Below are positions 43,882 to 53,035 of a stretch of DNA of 64,000 nt, one piece after another. The position numbers and the translations under genes were made by a program. The stretch lies in the NCBI GenBank assembly GCA_003139095.1, contig PLHW01000026.1, positions 107,233 through 171,232 on the forward strand. Direction: 5' to 3'. Each line of letters opens with the position of its first letter. Positions within the stretch are counted from its first letter, which is position 1. This DNA is from Acidobacteriaceae bacterium (GTDB taxonomy: Bacteria; Acidobacteriota; Terriglobia; Terriglobales; Acidobacteriaceae). The notes beneath the pieces were generated by a model that was not told the origin of the DNA, ran no database searches, and saw only the letters and a list, made by a program, of their open reading frames with translations.

Positions 43882-46800
43882 ATGATGAAATGCCAACGTT
43901 TCGCGCTCTGCCTCATCCTCTTGTGCGCCGCCACCGCTCGGGCACAGGATACCGCCTCCATCACTGGCACTATCACCGATCCGAGCGGAGCTGCTGTCTC
44001 GGGTGCCCAGGTCACTATCGCCAGCCCCGAGCGCGGCCTCAATCGCACCGTTCCAACCAACAACAACGGCGATTATCTTTTCGCCTCGCTGCCCATTGGC
44101 TCTTATAACCTCACCGTCGCGGCCAATGGTTTTAAGACCTACAAAGCGAGCGGAGTTGTTCTGCGCGTCGCGCAGAAGGCGCGTGTCGATGTCGCTCTCA
44201 GCATTGGAGGCGCCAAGGAGGAAGTCGACGTTCAGGGCACGACAGTCGCCCAGGTCGAAACTCAAAGTTCCGAACTCTCCGGCGTCGTCACGGGCAAAGA
44301 AATCACGCAACTCGAACTGAATGGCCGGAACTTCACCCAACTCGCCACTCTGGTGCCCGGAGTGAGCAACCAGTCGGGACAGGATGAAGGCGTCGTCGGC
44401 ATCCTGGGTAACGTCGCTTTCAGCGTCAATGGAGGCCGCACCGAATACAACAACTGGGAACTCGACGGCGGCGACAACATGGACAACGGCAGCAATACTT
44501 CGCTGAACGTCTATCCCAGCATCGATGCCATCGGCGAGTTTCGCGTGCTCACCTCCAACTATGGCGCGCAGTATGGGCGCAATGGTTCCGGAACGGTCGA
44601 GGTCGAAACCAAGTCCGGAACCAGCAGCTTTCACGGTGACATTTACGAGTTCGTCCGCAACGACGACTTTAATGCGCGCCAGTACTTCCAGACTTCCGTT
44701 CCTTCCTACAAGAAAAACGACTTCGGATACACGCTTGGCGGCCCAGTTTACATTCCCAACCTGTACAACACGGAAAAACAGAAAACCTTCTTCTTCTGGT
44801 CCGAGGAGTGGCGCCGCGACCGCGTTCCCGGTCAGGTCTTTAACATCCCGGTGCCTTCGAATCAAGAGCGCATGGGCAACTTCAGCGATCTCTGCCCCGG
44901 GCCCGACTGTCCAATCGAGCCTGCTTTCATCAATGGCGCCCCGAATCCCAATGCCGGTCAAGCGTTCCCCGGCAATCAGGTTCCCGTGGATCCTGTCGGG
45001 CAGGCGCTGTTGGCTCTTATCCCTCCTGCCAACGCGGGCGTCCCAGGCGCCGCCCTCTACGTCGCCTCGCCCGTTCAACCCACGAATTGGCGCGAGGAAC
45101 TGCTTCGCGTCGACCACAATATCAACTCCCGGCTTCGCGCCATGTTCCGTTACACGCACGATTCGTGGGATACCGTCACTCCGACCGCGCTCTTTTCCGG
45201 CGGCGCATTCCCCACGGTGGAAACCAACTTCGACGGGCCCGCGGTGAGCCTCGTGGCCCGTTTGTCGGCCGTGATGTCGCCGACATTTCTGAACGAGTTT
45301 GTCGCGAGCTACACGACCGACCATATCTTGACGTCCTCGACCGGATATCCCAACCCCGATGCGTGGATGCGCCCGGCAAACTTCCCCATGGGCTCGTTTT
45401 TTGACAATGGATTCGGCGGTAAGCTTCCCGACATCACTCTCACCGGCAACACGGCTTACGGCGGCGGCTTTTACCAGGATGTGAATGGGGAATGGCCGGA
45501 GGGAAAGTACAACTCCAATCCCACTTACACTTATCGCGACAATGTCACCAAGATCATCGGACGCCACAACCTCCAGTTCGGCGCCTATTTCGTAGCCGCA
45601 CAAAAGAACGAACTAAGCGGCTTGTTCATCAATGGCTCTTTGAGCTTCGACGTTTCCTCTGCCGTCTCCACCGGCAATTCGTTCGCCGACCTTCTTACGG
45701 GGCAGGTCGCCAACTACTCGCAAGGGAGCAACCAGGTCAAGTTCTACAATCGCTACAAAATCCTCGAGCCTTACATGCAGGATGACTTTCGTGTTACCGA
45801 TCGCCTGACGCTCAATCTCGGCCTGCGAATCAGCCTTTTCGGCACGTATCGCGACCGCTACCGTCACGCATACAACTGGGATCCAGCGCTGTATAACCCA
45901 GCCAATGCGCCCATCATCGACGAGAGTGGCAACCTCACTGGCGGCAACTCAGGAGCTTTAGTACCGGGCGCTGGCAATATCTTCGATGGCCTTGTCCAAT
46001 GCGGCGTCAATGGCGTTCCCGCCGGATGTTCGAAGGGACATCTCTTCAATCCTGCGCCTCGCATCGGCTTTGCCTGGGATCCGCGCGGAAATGGCAAGAT
46101 GGCCGTTCGCGGAGGCTACGGGATATTCTTCGAGCATACCAACGGCAACGAGGCGGATACCGAAGGCATGGAGAGCCAGTCTTCTCCGCTCTTGCAGTCT
46201 CCTACTGAATACAACGTCACTGGATATATGAATCTCGGTGGATCGGGTACGACAGTCGAGTTCCCGCTCTCTTTCTACTCGATTCCCGACAAAGCGATCT
46301 GGCCCTACATGCAGCAATGGCACTTCGACTTTCAACGCGAAGTCGCTCCAAGTACCGTTGCGACGATTTCCTATGTCGGAAGCAAGGGAACGCACTTAGG
46401 CCGGCAACGCGACATCAACCAGATTTATCCAGTGTCTCTCAGTCAGAACCCGTACGCAGCGGGACAGCCTATCAGCGCTACGGATTGCGGCACGGTTTCC
46501 ATCGATACGACCGCGCCGCTGGCGACGGCGACGGCGACCGTGAATGGCGTAACTAGCGTTGGCGGTTGGGCGAATAACCTGGCCGTCGCATGCGGCAACG
46601 ATCCCAACCCTTACCGGCCGCACTATGGTCTCGGCAGCATTACTCGACTTGAGAACACGTCAAACTCGGGTTACAACGCCTTGCAGATGTCGTTGCGCAG
46701 GAGCGCCGGCGCGCTGCAGATCAATGCCTCTTACACCTACAGCCACTCGATCGATGACGCTTCCAGCCGCTACGACGCCGGATTTGCCAACTCCTACGAT

Positions 46801-47493
46801 CCGAGTGCCAGCCGCGCCAGTTCGTCATTCGACATCCGCCACATGCTGAATATCGGGTACATTTATGATCTCCCGTTCTTCAAGGGAACTGGGCTTACTC
46901 ACACGTTCCTCGGGGGCTGGCAATACTCGGGCATCGCAAGTTGGCAGACCGGCACACCGTTTAGCGCGACCAACTCGGCAAACTATCCCGACAATGCGGG
47001 CGTTGGTGGCAACTCGAACGTCGTTGTCGGCTCCTACGCCGATGTCGTCGGCAATCCGAGTTCCAACATTCCGTCCGCGAGCGAGTCCTCTATATCGGGA
47101 TATGCGGGCCTTTTCTACAATCCGGCGGCTTTCGCGGCGCCGCGCGGTTTGACGTTTGGCGACTCGGGCAGGAATTTCCTACGCAATCCCGGGCGCACCA
47201 ACTTCGACATGGCGCTGTTCAAGCACTTCGCCATCAAGGAAAGCATGGCGTTCGAGTTCCGTGCCGAGGCATTCAATATCTTTAATCACACCGAATTCGC
47301 TCCGCTGAATGGAGATGGCGGTTCTGCCAGTTACAACGGTGGGCCATCCTCGGGCACAAATATGGCAAACTGCTACGCGGGACCTGACAACTCGGCGGGC
47401 GACCCAAGTTGCTTGAGCCAATCGAACTTCCTTCACTTAGGCGCGGTTCATCCGGCGCGCGTCTTGCAGTTGGGGTTGAAATTCGTCTTCTGA
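43882..47493 (+). CDS. TonB-dependent receptor with carboxypeptidase-regulatory-like domain (Oar-like)
   Basis: The 1203-residue outer-membrane protein has a signal peptide (MMKCQRFALCLILLCAATARAQ) and a carboxypeptidase-regulatory-like Ig domain at about 25-110 (ASITGTITDPSGAAVSGAQVTI, GDYLFASLPIGSYNLTVAANGF). A plug-like segment follows (ELSGVVTGKEITQLELNGRNFTQLATLVPGVS), then a long 22-strand-type barrel ending LQLGLKFVF. Such receptors take up or bind glycans and peptides. It is expected to import the oligomers processed by the GH2 enzyme, because it shares the promoter element. ATG 43882 was chosen because GAAGGAGCCTC precedes it; the earlier ATG at 43846 would spoil the signal peptide. 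Confidence 0.92.
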   Translation: MMKCQRFALCLILLCAATARAQDTASITGTITDPSGAAVSGAQVTIASPERGLNRTVPTNNNGDYLFASLPIGSYNLTVAANGFKTYKASGVVLRVAQKARVDVALSIGGAKEEVDVQGTTVAQVETQSSELSGVVTGKEITQLELNGRNFTQLATLVPGVSNQSGQDEGVVGILGNVAFSVNGGRTEYNNWELDGGDNMDNGSNTSLNVYPSIDAIGEFRVLTSNYGAQYGRNGSGTVEVETKSGTSSFHGDIYEFVRNDDFNARQYFQTSVPSYKKNDFGYTLGGPVYIPNLYNTEKQKTFFFWSEEWRRDRVPGQVFNIPVPSNQERMGNFSDLCPGPDCPIEPAFINGAPNPNAGQAFPGNQVPVDPVGQALLALIPPANAGVPGAALYVASPVQPTNWREELLRVDHNINSRLRAMFRYTHDSWDTVTPTALFSGGAFPTVETNFDGPAVSLVARLSAVMSPTFLNEFVASYTTDHILTSSTGYPNPDAWMRPANFPMGSFFDNGFGGKLPDITLTGNTAYGGGFYQDVNGEWPEGKYNSNPTYTYRDNVTKIIGRHNLQFGAYFVAAQKNELSGLFINGSLSFDVSSAVSTGNSFADLLTGQVANYSQGSNQVKFYNRYKILEPYMQDDFRVTDRLTLNLGLRISLFGTYRDRYRHAYNWDPALYNPANAPIIDESGNLTGGNSGALVPGAGNIFDGLVQCGVNGVPAGCSKGHLFNPAPRIGFAWDPRGNGKMAVRGGYGIFFEHTNGNEADTEGMESQSSPLLQSPTEYNVTGYMNLGGSGTTVEFPLSFYSIPDKAIWPYMQQWHFDFQREVAPSTVATISYVGSKGTHLGRQRDINQIYPVSLSQNPYAAGQPISATDCGTVSIDTTAPLATATATVNGVTSVGGWANNLAVACGNDPNPYRPHYGLGSITRLENTSNSGYNALQMSLRRSAGALQINASYTYSHSIDDASSRYDAGFANSYDPSASRASSSFDIRHMLNIGYIYDLPFFKGTGLTHTFLGGWQYSGIASWQTGTPFSATNSANYPDNAGVGGNSNVVVGSYADVVGNPSSNIPSASESSISGYAGLFYNPAAFAAPRGLTFGDSGRNFLRNPGRTNFDMALFKHFAIKESMAFEFRAEAFNIFNHTEFAPLNGDGGSASYNGGPSSGTNMANCYAGPDNSAGDPSCLSQSNFLHLGAVHPARVLQLGLKFVF

Positions 47494-47505
47494 TCCGTGG
47501 TGGGC

Positions 47506-48711
47506 TTATCGGGCAAACCGCAGGCCGCTGATCTGCGCGACTCTCTCGACACTTACGCCTCGGCTGGCCAGTAAGACGCGGAAGGTCTCGCCCATTCCGC
47601 TGGGCGTGACCAGATGCTTCAACTGGAGCGCGACCTTCACCCGCTCCTGCGGGAGACGGCAGTCTTCGAATGCATCGGCAAACTCGGTCTTCTCTCCAAT
47701 GCCCATCAGGAACTGCGATTGCGTGATGAGCGGTTCGGTCCGCATGCCTGCGTGTTCCGCGGCCGCTGTAAGCGCGGTGAAGTTTACGTGCGCGGACAGG
47801 TCCTGTTCTCCGGGCGCTTCGTAGAGATTCGGGCTAGCTGAGTGCTGACGATAGGCCATTGCAGTGCCGCGATGGCGTCCAGACAACTGCTCATTGCGCG
47901 TGTAGCCGTAATCGATGATGACTGCGAAGCCGCGCTCGACGGCATTCGCAATCTTCTTCATCCAGTGTTGCGCTGCCTGTGACACCTCCAGACGTTCGCC
48001 CGCTTCCGATTGGACGCTGTAGCGGTCGAGGAACTCTTGCTCGTCGCGAGAGACCGGAAGCCAAACCTCGGTCAGGCGGACATTTTCGAGGGCCAGATGC
48101 AGTCTGCCTTCGGGACCGACAATTTCCACGGGAAGAGCATCGAAGAACTCGTTGGCGAAGATAATGAGCGGAGTTTCGGGTGTTCGAGTGCGATGGATTC
48201 CGATTGTCGCGGCGTTTGGAGTCGGCGCGGATGAGTGTGTCCGCGACGGATTAGCGATAATCGCGCGGCCGCTGTGGAGATGGTCGCTGAGAGTTTCCTG
48301 CAGCTTGGCTTGGAGCGCGGGCGAGGACTCCTGAAGCGTGTAAGTTAGCGCGGCGAAGAAGTCGGGGAATTTCTTGTGGGACCAATCGAGAACATCGCGG
48401 GCGAAGAGGCCGCGACCTGGACCGAGTTCGAGGATCTCGATACGGTGGGGACGATCAAGCGCTTGCCATAGCTCTTGGAATTGGCGGGCTAACAGGCGTC
48501 CGAAAACGGCGTGAACGTCGCTGGAAGTGTAGAAGTCGCCAGCCTTGCCGAACTGGTTGGCATTGCGCGAGTAGTATCCCAAAACGGGATCGTAGAGGCA
48601 GATCTCCATATAGCGCGAGAACGGAATTGGCCCGCGTTCGCGGATCTCGCGCTCGATCTGGTCGCGGATAGACAGTCTTGGGACCCCCCTGAGTCGGTCT
48701 TTTAAAGTCAA
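47506..48711 (-). CDS. MidA/NDUFAF7-family SAM-dependent methyltransferase
   Basis: The 401-residue DUF185 protein contains IREIRERGPIPFSRYMEICLYDPVLGYYS, GDFYTSSDVHAVFGRLLARQ, the SAM-binding motif EILELGPGRGLFARDVL, FANEFFDALPVE and IDYGYTR. The eukaryotic homologue methylates an arginine of complex I subunit NDUFS2; bacterial targets are not established. Length is typical. It lies convergent to the TonB receptor gene, 12 nt away. Confidence 0.92.
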   Translation of the reverse strand: MTLKDRLRGVPRLSIRDQIEREIRERGPIPFSRYMEICLYDPVLGYYSRNANQFGKAGDFYTSSDVHAVFGRLLARQFQELWQALDRPHRIEILELGPGRGLFARDVLDWSHKKFPDFFAALTYTLQESSPALQAKLQETLSDHLHSGRAIIANPSRTHSSAPTPNAATIGIHRTRTPETPLIIFANEFFDALPVEIVGPEGRLHLALENVRLTEVWLPVSRDEQEFLDRYSVQSEAGERLEVSQAAQHWMKKIANAVERGFAVIIDYGYTRNEQLSGRHRGTAMAYRQHSASPNLYEAPGEQDLSAHVNFTALTAAAEHAGMRTEPLITQSQFLMGIGEKTEFADAFEDCRLPQERVKVALQLKHLVTPSGMGETFRVLLASRGVSVERVAQISGLRFAR

Positions 48712-48731
48712 AGACTTAGCGGTCGATTTTT

Positions 48732-48868
48732 GCCAGGTCTTTGAGGAATAAGGACTTACTCGTAAAGTCTTTATAAATCAATGAGATACAAAACTTCTCC
48801 CGACCCATTCCCGCCAGGTCTTTGGAGAATAAGGACTTATACGTAACAAACTATAAATCAATAAGATA
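48732..48868. repeat. Two copies of a ~57-bp AT-rich direct repeat
   Basis: Copy 1 is 48732-48788 and copy 2 is 48813-48868, period about 81. Both start GCCAGGTCTTTG, contain GAATAAGGACTTA and end TATAAATCAATRAGATA. The pair lies directly upstream of the MidA-family gene on the minus strand. Confidence 0.85.
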
Positions 48869-48885
48869 GAGACTTCCTCCATTTT

Positions 48886-49209
48886 TCACTCCGTGTGGCC
48901 ATCGGAGACACGACCTCCGGGCGAAACAGGTTTTGGGGTTCGATCCTGGGGCGTTTTGGTGAACATTTCTACGAAATAGTCGTGCAGGCCGTCGTAGATT
49001 TGCCGTTGGAGGTGCCAGGCAAACTGGGGATGATCGAGGTCGCGGGCGTGGATGGGAAGGACGTATGTATGGACGGGGACGGAACAGTTTTTCAGGTCGA
49101 TCAGAATCTCAATGAGTCCATTCGTTTCGCGTGCGGAAAACTTCAGCAGCGGGTGCTCATAGAGGCGTAGGTGGTCGAGGACCTTGGCAAGTTTGGGAGA
49201 GTCGGGCAC
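48886..49209 (-). CDS. Conserved-looking small protein of unknown function
   Basis: The 107-residue protein begins MPDSPKLAKVLDHLRLYEHP. Its mixed alpha/beta core includes NGLIEILIDLKNCSVPVHTYVLPIHARDLDHPQF and WHLQRQIYDGLHDYFVEMF. I do not recognise a family. The composition and even hydrophobic pattern favour a real protein. It reads in the same direction as the MidA-family gene, separated by the AT-rich repeats. Confidence 0.65.
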   Translation of the reverse strand: MPDSPKLAKVLDHLRLYEHPLLKFSARETNGLIEILIDLKNCSVPVHTYVLPIHARDLDHPQFAWHLQRQIYDGLHDYFVEMFTKTPQDRTPKPVSPGGRVSDGHTE

Positions 49210-49301
49210 GGGAACATTGTAGTGGAGGCGGCAGGATACGGGCCTCAGATATCGGCTTAAGGGTCTCTCGGGTCTCTAGCGCGTCTCGGTGGAATCGGCA
49301 G

Positions 49302-49323
49302 CGCGCCGGGGGGACCCGGCGCG
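49302..49323. repeat. GC-rich 9-bp hairpin
   Basis: CGCGCCGGG / CCCGGCGCG with a 4-nt GGGA loop. No T-run follows on either strand. It lies between the small protein gene and the permease fragment. Confidence 0.5.
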
Positions 49324-49351
49324 GTCCCCTAAGACCGAATACCCGAGGCCT

Positions 49352-49503
49352 TACTCATACCTTAGCCCTTCGATTGGGTCCAGCCTAGAGGCTTTGATGG
49401 CGGGTAACATGCCGCTAACTATGCCTACGAATCTGAGAATGGCCGCCAGGCCACGAGTGTGGTGGCATCGATGGAGAGGTAAATGACCCCCTTGGTTGCT
49501 CAG
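49352..49503 (-). pseudogene. Duplicated C-terminal fragment of an FtsX-type ABC permease
   Basis: The fragment is closely similar to the 3' end of the intact permease gene at 50449-50600. The minus strand still reads RFVGIVSGMLPAIKASRLDP, then IEGLRYE and a stop, against FVGIVSGMLPAIKASRLDP and IEALRYE in the full gene. Similarity fades beyond about 49500. The two copies are in direct orientation on either side of the DUF1697 gene. Confidence 0.85.
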
Positions 49504-49572
49504 GCAGGCCTCGCACGGCAAATCGCTTGACAGTCGGTTCCGCGTTTCAGTAGGTCTTGTGCACCTCGGATT

Positions 49573-50124
49573 TCAACGATTAGAATCCCCGCGTCCGCCC
49601 GTCAGACCCTTCAACATTCGTATGATCGCAATTATTGTGTTCCAATTCCGAGTCGTAGCTGGCACACCGTAAAGTTTGTCGATCTGGCCAAGATAGCCGA
49701 TTGTCTTCATGTGACGACGGTACACTCCGAACACGAACTGCCCTTCGGATGCAATCACTCGCACCAACCACTCTCCCTCTGAAGGAAACGTGACTGGAAG
49801 CGATGCCCGGACACCCCCGGCTTTCGACAGGATACTCACGAAGCGGACAACATCCGGGGGTGATAGCTGAGTTCCAAACGGATTCTCCATCTCCAGTCGC
49901 ATAACATCGCGGCCCTCGCAAAGCACAACTTCCGCTTCGAACGGCAGTTTGCGAAGCAATGCAGAACGGAATTTTGCTCGGGATCCCGGTTTACGAACAA
50001 CAAAGGTGCCCGCAGCACCGACGTTCAGGACATCATACCCGCTCAGTTCTCGTGCGAGGATGCTTGGGCGAAACGTTCGGTGTCCGCCAACATTTACACC
50101 CCGGAGGAAGACAACAAGGGCCAT
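49573..50124 (-). CDS. DUF1697-family protein
   Basis: The 183-residue protein starts MALVVFLRGVNVGGHRTF and includes VLNVGAAGTFVVRKPGSR and the end TTRNWNTIIAII, the recognisable DUF1697 pattern (LRGINVGG..., GNVVF, TARNWNTV). Its biochemical function is unknown. It sits in a segment bracketed by two direct copies of a permease 3' end, so it may have arrived by a duplication or insertion event next to the ABC genes. Confidence 0.85.
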   Translation of the reverse strand: MALVVFLRGVNVGGHRTFRPSILARELSGYDVLNVGAAGTFVVRKPGSRAKFRSALLRKLPFEAEVVLCEGRDVMRLEMENPFGTQLSPPDVVRFVSILSKAGGVRASLPVTFPSEGEWLVRVIASEGQFVFGVYRRHMKTIGYLGQIDKLYGVPATTRNWNTIIAIIRMLKGLTGGRGDSNR

Positions 50125-50448
50125 ACCCGAATTATGAAGGAAAAGACTAAGGTGCGCTATAGCAGCTTAGGTTTGCAACTGCCGTATATTTTAGCTCATC
50201 GCGTTTCTGTAGTTGGCGAAGAATTCCCATCGCACTATTGAGAGCATGAAGTCGCCGCGGGCTGCGGAGGGATGGGCTCCCTCGGACCTAAGAGCTTGCC
50301 GAAAAATGCTTATGGCGCGGCAGACGTACCGCAGCGGGTAAACGGCATTGAAAACAAGGCCGTCTCTCGCAGTGGTAAACCGGGGCGCCACCCAAAACCA
50401 GAAGCAACATCGACTTTTTGCGCAGCCTCATAAGACATAAGGCGCGCT
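50125..50448. other. Intergenic stretch inside the duplicated segment
   Basis: No gene, hairpin of note or repeat was recognised. It separates the DUF1697 gene from the end of the intact permease gene. Confidence 0.4.
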
Positions 50449-51687
50449 TTATTCGTATCTTAGGGCTTCGATTGGGTCGAGGCGGGAGGCTTTGATGGCG
50501 GGTAACATGCCACTTACTATGCCTACAAATCCTAGGATGGCGGTTGAGGCGAGGAGCGTGGTCGCGTCGATAGTCAGGCGAATGTCGCCCTCGGTGGCGT
50601 TTTCGATGAAGGCGCTCCATAGGGTTAGCGAGCCAACTGACCACGACACGATATAAGCGAGGACTACGCCGGCGATTCCGCCTAGCAGCGTGATGACGAG
50701 GGCTTCAGCTAAAAATTGGACCAGGATGTGCCAACTGCGGGCGCCAAGGGCTTTTTCCACGCCGATTTCGCGGGTGCGCTGGGTGACTGACACCAGCATG
50801 ATGTTCATCAGGCCGACGCCGCCGATGCCGAGCGTTAGCAGGCCGATGAAGCCGAGGAGAATCTTGATGCCGGTGGTGATGACGCGCAGGTCGAGGAGGT
50901 CGGCGAAGACGTCGAAGATAAATACGGCGCGCTTATCTTTGGGATCGAAATCGTGGTGGAAGGCCATGGAGCGGCGGACGGCGTCGGCGACCTTCTGGTG
51001 ATCGCCTTCGTACTCCATGGCGACGGCGTTGAGATAGTAAGTGTTCGTAAGGTCGCTCATGGCGCTGAAGGGAACGTAGACCTTGCCGTTCATGTTTTCG
51101 TCGCCATTTTGAATGGTGTACTTGAGCACGCCGATGACCTGGTAGGCGATGCCGTCGATGCGAACCTTTTCGCCGAGGGCATTCTGGCCGGAGAAAAGCT
51201 TTTTCTTGACGTCGGAACCGAGGACGGCGACGTGGCTGCGCGTGTTCTCGTCGTAGTCGGTGAAGAAAGTGCCGTCCTGCACGTCCATACGGCGCATGCG
51301 CTCGTAATACGGATAGACACCACTAACGCTGTAACTGGCGCTGCGGATGCCGTAACCGACGGTGCATTGCTTGGCGGCCTCGGGGGACATGCGCTTGAGC
51401 AGCGGGACTTCGGCCTGGAGATAGTCGAGGTCGTTGACGGTAAGCTTGACTTCGCTGCCAGCCTTGGTGCCACCGGCCTGGAGCGAGGTGCGTCCGGGAA
51501 AGACAAATACAAGGTTGGTGCCCCAGGAGCGGAAGGCGATCCAGAGAGCGCTCTCGAATCCGGCACCATAAGCGAGGAGCAACACGACCGTGGCGATGCC
51601 CCACGCCATGCCGAGCATGGTGAGCACGCTGCGGCGGCGGTTGTGCTTGAGCGCGTTGTAAGCCTGGCGGGCGAGTTCGAGGATCAT
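50449..51687 (-). CDS. MacB/FtsX-type ABC transporter permease (second of a pair)
   Basis: The 412-residue protein has one N-terminal membrane segment (RSVLTMLGMAWGIATVVLLLAYGAG), a large periplasmic MacB-type domain (about 45-270), and three C-terminal segments of the FtsX domain (GLLTLGIGGVGLMNIMLVSVTQRTREIGVEKALGA, then two more), ending ASRLDPIEALRYE. Such permeases export peptides, lipoproteins or macrolides, or transmit force, together with a MacB-like ATPase; no ATPase gene is nearby. It follows a paralogous permease on the same strand, with an AT-rich repeat between. Its 3' end has been copied to 49352. Confidence 0.9.
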   Translation of the reverse strand: MILELARQAYNALKHNRRRSVLTMLGMAWGIATVVLLLAYGAGFESALWIAFRSWGTNLVFVFPGRTSLQAGGTKAGSEVKLTVNDLDYLQAEVPLLKRMSPEAAKQCTVGYGIRSASYSVSGVYPYYERMRRMDVQDGTFFTDYDENTRSHVAVLGSDVKKKLFSGQNALGEKVRIDGIAYQVIGVLKYTIQNGDENMNGKVYVPFSAMSDLTNTYYLNAVAMEYEGDHQKVADAVRRSMAFHHDFDPKDKRAVFIFDVFADLLDLRVITTGIKILLGFIGLLTLGIGGVGLMNIMLVSVTQRTREIGVEKALGARSWHILVQFLAEALVITLLGGIAGVVLAYIVSWSVGSLTLWSAFIENATEGDIRLTIDATTLLASTAILGFVGIVSGMLPAIKASRLDPIEALRYE

Positions 51688-51690
51688 AAA

Positions 51691-51785
51691 ATAATTTGGT
51701 AATTGAGTAATTTGGTAATTGGGTAATTTGAGAACCGCGACGCAACTCGATTTATAAATTACTCAATTACTCAATTACTCAATCT
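51691..51785. repeat. AATTGGGTAATT-type AT-rich inverted element, copy 3
   Basis: The left arm (51691-51730) repeats TTTGGTAATTGAGTAATT; the right arm (51757-51783) repeats ATTACTCAATTACTCAATT. The two are roughly complementary and could form a long imperfect hairpin in the 100-nt gap between the two permease genes. Confidence 0.75.
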
Positions 51786-51787
51786 CC

Positions 51788-53035
51788 TTACTCCTGGCGC
51801 AAAGCTTCTACGGGCGGCAGCAGTGCGGCCTGGCGCGCGGGATAGAGGCCGGCTGCGATGCCTGCGACCGCGAGCGAGAGAATCGCGATTACGGCTGACG
51901 CGGGCACAATGCGAGGCGTATCGAATCCCTCGGGGGCCGGTAACGCGGCCAGGGCGGTAACGAGCGCGGTCGTGATAGCGAGGCCAATGCCTCCGCTGAG
52001 CGCCGTGAGAAAAGCCCCCTCGACGAAGAACTGCGTCAAAATCGCGCGATGCGTGGCGCCGAGGGCCTTGCGCAGGCCGATTTCTCGCGTGCGCTCGGTG
52101 ACCGAGACAAGCATGATGTTGATGATGCCGATCGCGCCGAGGGCCAGCGTGACTACGCCCACGACGCCTAGGAACCAGTCCATGGCGTTGAAGATTTTGC
52201 CGACACGCTTGTTGTCTTCAATCGTGTCCCAGTCTTCAAAAGCATCGGTCAGGTTGGGGTCGAATCCGTGGCGGCGTGCCAGAATTTCGTGCACCTCGCG
52301 CTTCGCATCGAGGTCGCCGGCCGGCGTGATGGGACGGTAATTCAGGAACGAGATGGCATCTTCGGTGTTCTGCTCTTTCAGGCGGAACAGGTTCCGCATG
52401 GTCTGGATGGGGATGAAGATGCGGGCGTTGGTGCCGTTGTTGCCGTCCTGGCCGACTTTGCTGACCACGCCGATTACGTCGAAGGTGATGTCGTTGAGCA
52501 TGATGGTCGAGCCAACCGCGGGCCGGCCCGGGAACATGTTCTTCAAAAGCTCCCACCCGACGATGGCCACGCGGCGAGTCTCGTTGTTGTCTTCGTCGTT
52601 GAACCAGCGGCCGGGTCCGACGGGGACGTTGCGAATCTGGTTGTACTCGGGGGCGATTCCAAAGACTTGGCCGTTGGTCGAGCCGTAATCGCTGACGGCG
52701 CGGATATCTTCGCGGTTGAGGACGGGCGAGACATACTTCAGGGTGCGTGCCTCGCTGCGGACTGTCTCGTAATCGGCGTAGGTGAAATGGTAGGTGCGGC
52801 CGGATTGCGTGCTGCCTTCGACCGCCGGAATTCGGCCGGGGAAGGTAAACATAATGTCTTGGCCAAGTGTCTTGAGCTGTCTGTTCTGGCCACTGCGGAA
52901 GCCTTCACCAAGGCCCACTAGCAGCAAGAGCGAGCCCACGCCCCAGGCGATGCCGAACATAGTGAGGAACGAGCGGAGCTTATGCGCCCACAGAGTGGCG
53001 AGCGACTGACGCACGATTTCGATGAGCATCCGCAT
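51788..53035 (-). CDS. MacB/FtsX-type ABC transporter permease (first of a pair)
   Basis: The 415-residue paralogue of the following gene has N-terminal membrane segment SFLTMFGIAWGVGSLLLLVGLGEG, the MacB periplasmic domain, then FtsX segments (VVGVVTLALGAIGIINIMLVSVTERTREIGLRKALGA, and two more), ending ARQAALLPPVEALRQE. Two unequal permeases in tandem suggest a heterodimeric exporter whose ATPase is encoded elsewhere or has been lost. The gene start is followed on the other strand by the DUF2911 gene. Confidence 0.9.
   Translation of the reverse strand: MRMLIEIVRQSLATLWAHKLRSFLTMFGIAWGVGSLLLLVGLGEGFRSGQNRQLKTLGQDIMFTFPGRIPAVEGSTQSGRTYHFTYADYETVRSEARTLKYVSPVLNREDIRAVSDYGSTNGQVFGIAPEYNQIRNVPVGPGRWFNDEDNNETRRVAIVGWELLKNMFPGRPAVGSTIMLNDITFDVIGVVSKVGQDGNNGTNARIFIPIQTMRNLFRLKEQNTEDAISFLNYRPITPAGDLDAKREVHEILARRHGFDPNLTDAFEDWDTIEDNKRVGKIFNAMDWFLGVVGVVTLALGAIGIINIMLVSVTERTREIGLRKALGATHRAILTQFFVEGAFLTALSGGIGLAITTALVTALAALPAPEGFDTPRIVPASAVIAILSLAVAGIAAGLYPARQAALLPPVEALRQE

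Noticed and set aside
48152-48334. Small plus-strand frames opposite the MidA-family gene
   Set aside because: They are antisense to a gene with clear motifs and have no independent support.
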